Source: Armillaria gallica (Eukaryota > Basidiomycota > Agaricomycetes > Agaricales > Physalacriaceae). Taken from it: a stretch of DNA of 64,000 nucleotides. This document shows positions 57,591 through 64,000 of the stretch, piece after piece (positions within the stretch are counted from its first letter, which is position 1; every line of letters begins with the position of its first letter). Location of the stretch: contig JBANDB010000007.1 of NCBI GenBank assembly GCA_037576215.1, forward strand, positions 2,449,001 to 2,513,000. Direction: 5' to 3'. A program made the translations under genes and the position numbers. The notes under the pieces are model-generated. The model was not told the DNA's origin. It ran no database searches and was given only the letters and a program-made list of their open reading frames with translations.

Positions 57591-60570
57591 CGCCAGCGCT
57601 CAGAGCGACTCCCGTTTGTATCAAAAGTATCGATTTACAGCGAATTTATTCTTCTACACCGCTGGTGCATAGATCATGCTCAAAGATGTTACAAATACGG
57701 CCTGTCCTTCACTGCTGCTGTCACTCAAGAGGTAATCGCTACATTGATTTCAAGCATAGATCTCCAAGAAATGGACGTACTATGACCGATGCCTTTGTAA
57801 TCTCTGATGTTAGGCCTCGAACCCACTGGACAGCAACATACTATCTCGCTGCACATCTATACCACGAGAGTTTGCAATCGGATGATCAGTGGCGAGCAGG
57901 TTAGGAAGGACAAGGACGTACCGTATGATGCCAACTGCTTATAAAGAAGCCTCGAGCGGGATAGGATCATGTATCCAGTGACAAGTTCTCTCTGAAGGCG
58001 ACTAGCTCAGAGGTGCGAAGCAAAAAAAAAATACAACATGCGGCCTCTTTATCAGAAGGAGCGTACATTACGATTCTTCCTGCTTGGTGATCCGCTACAT
58101 AGACGCTTCCCCGGTACGCCATCTGGTCCTTAAGAAGGCACCTGCAGTGAGTTCTATCGTTCACCAAGAGTTGCCACGTTTGTGTAAACCCAGTTGCAGC
58201 GGCGCACCGCAGAGAGTCGAATCAGCCAATGCATATTCAGGACGGTCGTCTGAGGCTCGAAAGGGAGTACACAGATTCTGTGATAGACGTGGCAGACGTA
58301 GCATAAAGTCGTGTACAGAACACTTCAGCGGGTTTGATACAGAAGTATAGGCATACTGGAATTTGAAAATGAGCAGTCGGACCTCCGAGTATCAGAAAAC
58401 ACGCACAGAAAGAAGTTGGTGGTTCACGGAGTGGCGAGTCGGGCATGCGGACCGGATAACCCGGAGTTCCTTCAACTTAACTTCAAGTTGTCACTGACCT
58501 TAATCAACGTTTCACTGGCATCCGATTTCCTCAGCCTCCTACAGCGAGCCAACACCGTCAACACTTGCTGTACTACTGCTACAATGCATGAAGGCCGTTC
58601 CATACTGTCCAAAAACCCGCAGAAGACAATCCGACGTGTTCAAATTATTTTCCGAGTGAGTGTCATGTTCTTTCTGTTCTGCATCGTACGAAGCTGGAGA
58701 TAATCTCGTACGAACGTCATCATTCTGATAACTATGTTGTGTTCTTGACGTGCTCGTAGCTTCCCTGTAGAAACAATACCCTCATCCCGCCATAATACCC
58801 GTCCTCACCGCTGCTCAGTCGCCATTCATGTTGAGTAACTTGATGGTAACGCATCTGCCTACGCGTTATTTGGAATCTTGGTAATTTCCCGGTGGCGGGA
58901 TACAACTATCAGCTGCTAGGACTGTCTTCGTCACGGGGTCATCGAGACTGACGGTGTCATGTCTTGCGCTCAGCTTCCACAAACCCGCATTTCTTCGCAA
59001 GATATCCATGGAATGGGACAAAGGGACCCTCGTCACCGAAGAATCCACTCCAATCTTTACTTCGACCGCGTCCAACTTTTTTTGTTGAACTTGTTGATTA
59101 AAATGAAAGAGAAAATTCTGCAGCTGCACGGGAAAGTGATACGGCGAAGGTGAGTGTAATTCACTTCGACTGTGTTTGCCATCTAATACCGGACAATCAT
59201 TCAAGATCCCGAAATACCTCAGTGCCATATTCAACATGATGACAATATCTTTCTCTACTCTTATGAGGTATGTATCGCTCTGACCTCAAAATACGCGAGA
59301 TGGAACTGAGATCTCATTTTGCAGAGATGACCAACTTCTTCCAAGAACGGCGGCATAAACCTTCATAGCACCTTGTCCATGTAGTAATCAAACATCTGAC
59401 GTCTTCCTTTCTTGTAATTGTTCTGTTTACACTACAAAGCCGAATCCCCTGATTGGCGTCTGTCTCGTCTTGAACGGTAACACGATATCGAGCTTTTTTG
59501 GTGGTCATTCGAATCATTAAGTTAGATGACCCGGCAGCTGTGGTGTGCTCAAGTTACTCACAAAAAGTCAAGAACAGTGGGCGGTTGTGGGGAAAACCAA
59601 ACATCTTGAATGTGGGAGGAAATTCCCATTTTGTCAGCGATCCCCCGATAGCTACCCATGGATTGGCGCTCGAAGTTAGTGAAGAAGTCACTGTCTATAC
59701 ATGGAGTTCCTCAACACCTCCGCGACATGACCTTACTCGTGACCTTTTCGAATGGGTATCAAGTGTGTGATCTTAGTTGATATCTAGACTCGAACCAGTC
59801 TCACCGCCAGTTGATGACAATCGATCAACTCGGGCAGGCGGATGAGACTGGTACAGAATGATTGAGGACTGCATGGTCAAAAAGATTCCCACGATTTATT
59901 CTCTTGGCCCACCTAGGCCCTCCAACTTCATCTCTTCTTTTCCTTCAAGAACTCAGTGAGAGATCACGACAGTGAATACAAGGTGCCCCATGTTTTTATT
60001 TTCTTGAAAATCGGTCTGAAGGCTTTTCAATTCTGAGTTTTCTCTGGCCATACCAGACTGGCTTATGTCATAATGATGAAGGAAGTCCCAAAAAGGCCAA
60101 TTCATAGGGGCGAATTCACTAAATCATTTATTCCAGATGCTACATTGAAGCTATCGAGAAATTAAAAACATGAAGTATTTCGTATTTTGAATCTTCACAA
60201 TTCTATGTACTCAAATCTAAAATCGGTGACCCAAAGTTTTCGAGGTTCAAAAAAATCGTGGGAATTTTTTTGACCATGCCAACCCTCGATCATTCTGTAC
60301 CAGTCCCACCGCTCTAGTTGATCGACTGTCATCAACTGAAGTGGGGACTGGCTCGAGTCTAGTTGATATCTAAATTGGTGCTAATCCTCAGTTACGAAAG
60401 CATAGGCTTGCACCTGTTCTTCGCGTAATACCACCAAATTGCAGTACATATTGTTCGCGGAAAAAATGGAATGACACTGCTTTTAACAGCAGACCACCGG
60501 CTTCGAGCCATGGCTATGCGGTTTTCTTTGTCTCGGCAGTGCATACAGCATCTTCTCATCAAAGTCGAAG
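57591..60570. repeat. Upstream module of unit D
   Basis: Collinear with 2135-5820 of unit A but lacking the solo LTR, minisatellite and dispersed repeat, which must be insertions in unit A. One insertion of its own lies at 59787-60359. No intact gene. Confidence 0.65.
59787..60359. mobile_element. 573-bp inverted-repeat element with 13-bp target duplication
   Basis: Ends GACTCGAACCAGTC and, in reverse complement, GACTCGAGCCAGTC. Inverted repeats extend about 110 bp inward, to TTCCCACGATTT. A perfect 13-bp direct repeat TAGTTGATATCTA lies at 59774-59786 and 60360-60372. The empty site is present once in unit A (near 5592) and in unit C (near 26752). Long inverted repeats with a duplication above 9 bp are nearest to Mutator-like elements; no transposase is present. 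Confidence 0.82.
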
Positions 60571-60659
60571 CAATGATGCTGTAAGGCATGCATCCACCGC
60601 GTGGTGTACATATGTACAGCACCTTCTCTTCCACTGCACCTCCATCGTCGACCATTGGG

Positions 60660-62606
60660 ATGGACAAACGGTGAGCCCTTTGATTATGATTTCTAGAATC
60701 GTTTGTGCTCATGAAATGGTAGATATCACTTTCGTCAAATCAAAGGTACGGTCATTTCTACTTTCACATTCATGATCTTTTCGCTAAGCGCCATTATGAC
60801 CTAGCTATCGAAATACTCAACCTACCTCCAGAATCGGATAAACGGTCATATTATCTCAAGGTCTTTGCGGGAAATGTGTACGAAAAGACCAAGACGTATA
60901 AGGTGAAGAAGAAAGACCGTGGGACGACCTCAATACCCAGATGGACACTCGATCTTGATCTGTAAGGGCGCCAACATACCACTTGAATCCTAGCTCATCG
61001 CATATTCAGAAGAGGCATTAACGAATCTGAGAGATTTCAGGTAGAAGTATACTGCTGTCGGGGCAAGGGAGAGTATCAGTGCCTCGGCTTTTGCGGAGCG
61101 TCGATCCAGGATGTTTTGATTGGCAAAACCGACAGTGAGTATCTGTAACCGGCATTAATAGTTTGCCCTCGGTATCTAAAATTTGCTGCCAGTTATCGCC
61201 ATGTCCATCAGCAGCAACTCTTCCTGCCCCAACATCTCTTTAAAGATCTTCAGGGAAGGTGCCTCCGACTACTCTGCGATCGCACAATCAGCAAGTGAGG
61301 ACCTAGATATGTCGGCCACACTCCAGAGCGGTCCATCGAATATCGTGGTTCCCGAAAGTCAGGATACCTCAAAATTGTCGGGTCTGGAGCTCGAGGAAAT
61401 CCCTGCGAGGTCCGTGGAAGATTATTGTGCAGCTGCAGGAAAAGTTGTTGAGGAAACCGTCGAGCCTACTGAACCCTCTGGGTGGATCTCCACATTAATT
61501 GACGGCATTGATACTGTGAAGGGAATGATCGATGCAGTCAAGGACGTGAGCAGGTTCCTTATGATCGATTTCTGGTTTCTAATTCAGCACTACCAGCTAC
61601 ATCCTGCTGCCGCAATAGCATGGGGCATCGTTTCTTCTTGTGTTAATGTCAGCGTTAACCTTCTTGGGAGCAGGAAGACTAGCTGACCATGCGCGGATAG
61701 GTCTTGAAACAAACAACAGAATGAGATAAAACCGTGCTTCGACTGTACAAAGCTATGATCACGGCTTACAAGGAGGCGAGCGATGACCGCCTGCTGTGGC
61801 AGCGAAAGCAGTTGGAGCCAATCTATAAAGCACTGTTCCAGACCACGAATGAGTGCGGGATGCTCGTCATGAGATATACGAACAAAAACTGTGTTAGTAC
61901 GTCCATCATTCATTTCGAAAGGGTAATACATCTAAGACCGATTTTTAGGACGTTTCTTTTCTCTGGACGTCTCTCAGAAAGCAGAAGAATTCATTCAAGG
62001 GTTTTCAAATTTACGGGAGCAGTTAGATTCGGGCATAGCAAAGGACGTCCTAGTCATGACATTGGGTGTCAGAGCCCGTGTTGATATGCTTAGTACGTCT
62101 CTTCGATTGGTTCAGAAATGCGCTCTGAACCCAATCTGAGCAGGCATGCGGATGTCACTTTGGCAGGACCTAAAGCCCGCAAAGGAGCTTGGTCCCAAAT
62201 CTACGTGCATGCCTAGTACACGCCTGGAAACAATCAATGCCTTGTCTGCATGGATCATGGAATGCAACGACAACGTCCTTTGGTGTAGTGGTCTGGCAGG
62301 GACGGGCAAAAGCTCGGTTGTCGGCACCCTGTACAAACTTCTAAGCTTTCATCTGAGCAGCTGTAGTCAGCTTGCTGCTTTCATTCGTTACGACAGGACT
62401 GAATACCGGAACTCGTCAGAACTCATCACCTCCATTGCCTACTCTTTGGGCATGTTCGATCAGCGCATAGGCAATGCCATCGCTAATGCTTTGACTACAT
62501 CTTGTGCCGCACTTAAAATGCCAGTATCCAAATCATGTATCCAGTTCCGACTTCTCTTGCAGGAGCCATTGGAAATGCTTCGGGAATTACGGGATGAGGG
62601 GCCTTT
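60660..62606 (+). pseudogene. C2-NACHT NLR-like pseudogene D, interrupted by Ty3 copy 2
   Basis: Exons 60660-60670, 60723-60745, 60805-60961, 61010-61134, 61193-61545, 61597-61647, 61701 onward, then NACHT from 62144 follow the pattern of B. A TGA at 61722-61724 replaces the CGA seen in paralog C. The donor after 61647 is GTCAGC instead of GTAAGY. NACHT retains Walker A GLAGTGKSS. At 62606, just before the Walker B strand, the LTR of a Ty3 element begins. The rest of the gene may lie beyond the window. Confidence 0.85.
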
Positions 62607-62971
62607 TGTTACGATTTATTCACTTTTTCCTTATCTTATCTTATCCGGCACCCCGGCACCTCGGCATCTCGGCACCGCATGGACCATCCCCAACGTTCCA
62701 CCAGATCACCCCAGAACTTCTATCGAAGCCGCTACCCATCGGACTATTCTTAGTTCCCAGATATCATATATAAGTAGTACAGCTTTCGTACACGCACCCT
62801 AGCTTTGAGCTAAGTTTAATACACCCCGGACTTTACTCTCATCGCGTGCCGAGAGCCTACTGCCTAAACCGCTCCGCTGTAATAGACATTATGGCTCTAT
62901 CGATCTACCCGAAGTGCGAGGTAGTGCATCGTTAGACGCCTCGTCTGTTATTCCCGGGTCCGGATATAACA
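62607..62971 (+). repeat. 5' LTR of Ty3 copy 2 (365 bp)
   Basis: Starts TGTTACGATTTATTC and ends CCGGATATAACA. Contains TATATAAG at 62767-62774 and, about 34 bp later, AGCTTTGAGCTAA (62801-62813), the predicted transcript 5' end. Confidence 0.88.
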
Positions 62972-62972
62972 G

Positions 62973-62985
62973 TTAGCTCAAAGCT
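62973..62985 (+). other. Self-priming primer-binding site, Ty3 copy 2
   Basis: TTAGCTCAAAGCT lies one base after the LTR and is a perfect 13-nt reverse complement of 62801-62813. It is unchanged between the two diverged copies. Confidence 0.85.
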
Positions 62986-63023
62986 TCTATTCCCAACTCC
63001 TCCCGTACACCGCAGAGAATCCC

Positions 63024-63230
63024 ATGCCCCAGAAACGACAATCGAAACGCGAAAAGAATCAGAAGAACCCAGAGACAAAGAACGTGGAAGGAGGACGACG
63101 AAAACCCAGAACACGAAAAGCAAGGACCCACTCAAAGAGGCGAGAACTCTCGCCACCTCGCTATCCCCATGACGACCTCCACTCCTACGACTACTGCGGC
63201 TATGACGACTACAGCTGCAACATCGACTAA
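63024..63230 (+). CDS. Small basic leader protein of Ty3 copy 2
   Basis: Sixty-eight codons: a Lys/Arg-rich first half (MPQKRQSKREKNQKNPETKN) and a Tyr/Asp-rich end (HSYDYCGYDDYSC). It overlaps the next frame by 62 nt. A homologous but start-less stretch exists in copy 1 near 44540-44400. Function unknown. Confidence 0.45.
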   Translation: MPQKRQSKREKNQKNPETKNVEGGRRKPRTRKARTHSKRRELSPPRYPHDDLHSYDYCGYDDYSCNID

Positions 63231-63351
63231 ACAACAACTTCGGATCCTATTGCTCCTAAACACTCTAACCATCCTTACCCTCCTGTGGCTAAAATTCCTC
63301 CTCTACCAACTATCCCAACGGCTCCGCGCAGCCCGACCCCGAGATCTATGA
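63169..63351 (+). CDS. Small predicted membrane protein in the Ty3 copy 2 leader
   Basis: Sixty codons: Thr/Ala-rich start, then one transmembrane segment (LRILLLLNTLTILTLLWLKF) and a basic tail. Its stop TGA (63349-63351) overlaps the ATG of Gag (63348-63350) in an ATGA arrangement, as used in stop-restart coupling. Corresponds to 44111-44383 of copy 1. Confidence 0.55.
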   Translation: MTTSTPTTTAAMTTTAATSTKQQLRILLLLNTLTILTLLWLKFLLYQLSQRLRAARPRDL

Positions 63352-64000
63352 CCCCGGATCTGACCCAGACCCAGACCGTCGCACTCAGCGCCGCCATCGT
63401 AACCGCCACTTTCCTGTGCCTCCTCACTGCGGCACTAGTCCTCGTATACCAAGAACAGATCCGAGGATTCCTCCATCGACGGGGAGTCCTCATCGTACCA
63501 CCGCCACCACCAATCCCTCGACACTATGTCGAACTACCCAGACTCGACCCCGCCTTCGTTAGACCAGGCATGGGGCCAGAACGCACAACTATACGAAACC
63601 GAAGAGAGACGACAGTCATCCACTTCAACGCATGCCAGGGACCCGTTGAGGATCGAGGACCTACTCAACCCTCCCCTACCCAGGAACCCTCCACTTCGCG
63701 AGAGGTTCCAACGATACGGCCTGCGGAGCCCAAGCCTGAGCCCGACCCGCCAAGATACACCCCCAGACGACTGTACCCGGCAAGAGGGCCACAGCTCGAG
63801 GCCTTCCTTTGCCGCCCCCCGAGGCGACCCATGGCAAGGCCGCTTGGGACGGCTAGGTGGCCCATCGAGGTCGACAGTGATGATGACTCGGACAACAGTA
63901 TCCCCCTCATCATCCTGGACGAGCAGGGAATTCCACACGCCCCAGGGATCTCCGGAACTTCAACCCCAGAATCTGATTCCTCAGCCGGACCTATCCCCTC
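63348..64000 (+). CDS. Gag N-terminus of Ty3 copy 2 with membrane segment (partial, open at window end)
   Basis: Starts MTPDLTQTQTVALSAA, then a hydrophobic run through LVLVYQ, a short basic stretch (FLHRRG), a proline run and IPRHYVELP. A long Pro/Ser/Thr-rich disordered region follows, with an acidic EVDSDDDSDNS patch. It stays open for 217 codons to the edge. Order and motifs parallel Gag of copy 1 (43892 downward), which supports this start. Confidence 0.7.
   Translation, partial: MTPDLTQTQTVALSAAIVTATFLCLLTAALVLVYQEQIRGFLHRRGVLIVPPPPPIPRHYVELPRLDPAFVRPGMGPERTTIRNRRETTVIHFNACQGPVEDRGPTQPSPTQEPSTSREVPTIRPAEPKPEPDPPRYTPRRLYPARGPQLEAFLCRPPRRPMARPLGTARWPIEVDSDDDSDNSIPLIILDEQGIPHAPGISGTSTPESDSSAGPIP

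Larger units (their letters stand above)
62607..64000 (+). mobile_element. Ty3/gypsy chromovirus copy 2, 5' end (runs off window)
   Basis: Same lineage as copy 1 but diverged, with the opposite orientation: the LTR ends, self-priming site and leader frames correspond in order. Everything after the start of Gag lies outside the window, so its activity cannot be judged. In the visible 1.4 kb, the leader frames are open. Confidence 0.88.

Noticed and set aside
62504..62773. 89-codon plus-strand frame spanning the NLR D-LTR junction
   Set aside because: It is a chance fusion of an out-of-frame NACHT segment and LTR sequence.

Overview
The window reads as genomic DNA from a filamentous basidiomycete, most likely an Agaricomycete. 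The evidence is: many introns of about 50 bp (GTRAGT...YAG); large multi-exon NACHT (STAND/NLR-like) proteins with basidiomycete-style helical N-termini; a Ngaro/DIRS-type tyrosine-recombinase retrotransposon; Ty3/gypsy chromoviruses; and widespread decay of CGA codons to TGA, as expected when methylated CpG deaminates. No organism name can be derived from the sequence alone.

The window is dominated by one segmental-duplication family. Its basic unit is (i) a gene for a Crinkler/RHS-like ATPase with a C-terminal PDDEXK-type nuclease domain, (ii) a decayed non-coding module of roughly 3.7 kb, and (iii) a C2-helical-NACHT-beta-propeller NLR-like gene with 11 exons. Unit A is 1-10491: its nuclease gene is broken and its NLR is full length but has lost the Walker A lysine. 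Unit B is about 11456-20653: no nuclease gene, NLR intact, 1317 codons. Unit C is about 23859-31424: NLR is a pseudogene. Unit D is about 55421-62606: its nuclease pseudogene is split by a small hAT-like element and its NLR pseudogene is cut by an LTR retrotransposon. An orphan upstream module without NLR lies at 51640-54030.

From 31.7 to 48.1 kb there is a four-level nest of mobile DNA. A 268-bp AT-rich CACTG...CAGTG element (3-bp target duplication ACA) was split by a 6.3-kb Ngaro-type element on the minus strand with split direct repeats A1-ORFs-B1-A2-B2. That element was in turn split by a 9.4-kb Ty3/gypsy chromovirus (35596-44984) and by a 445-bp TA-flanked MITE (32223-32667). A second copy of the same Ty3 lineage, in the opposite orientation, enters at 62607 and runs off the right edge. 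Both Ty3 copies carry a 13-nt self-priming site complementary to the predicted 5' end of their own transcript, and both encode predicted membrane-spanning segments upstream of or at the start of Gag.

Smaller features include a solo LTR, five further non-autonomous insertions whose empty sites can be read in paralogous copies, two minisatellites, and five minus-strand tRNA-like loci. Each of those loci has A and B boxes followed by a conserved hairpin, and four end in a T-run, so they look like small Pol III genes or a tRNA-derived SINE. The stretches 29.3-35.6 kb and 45.0-50.2 kb look strongly CpG-depleted, while the younger Ty3 element inside them is not.

NLR exon models A and B were checked by hand: exon lengths sum to multiples of three and the splice phases agree between paralogs. 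Family assignments come from motif recognition, not from database searches.
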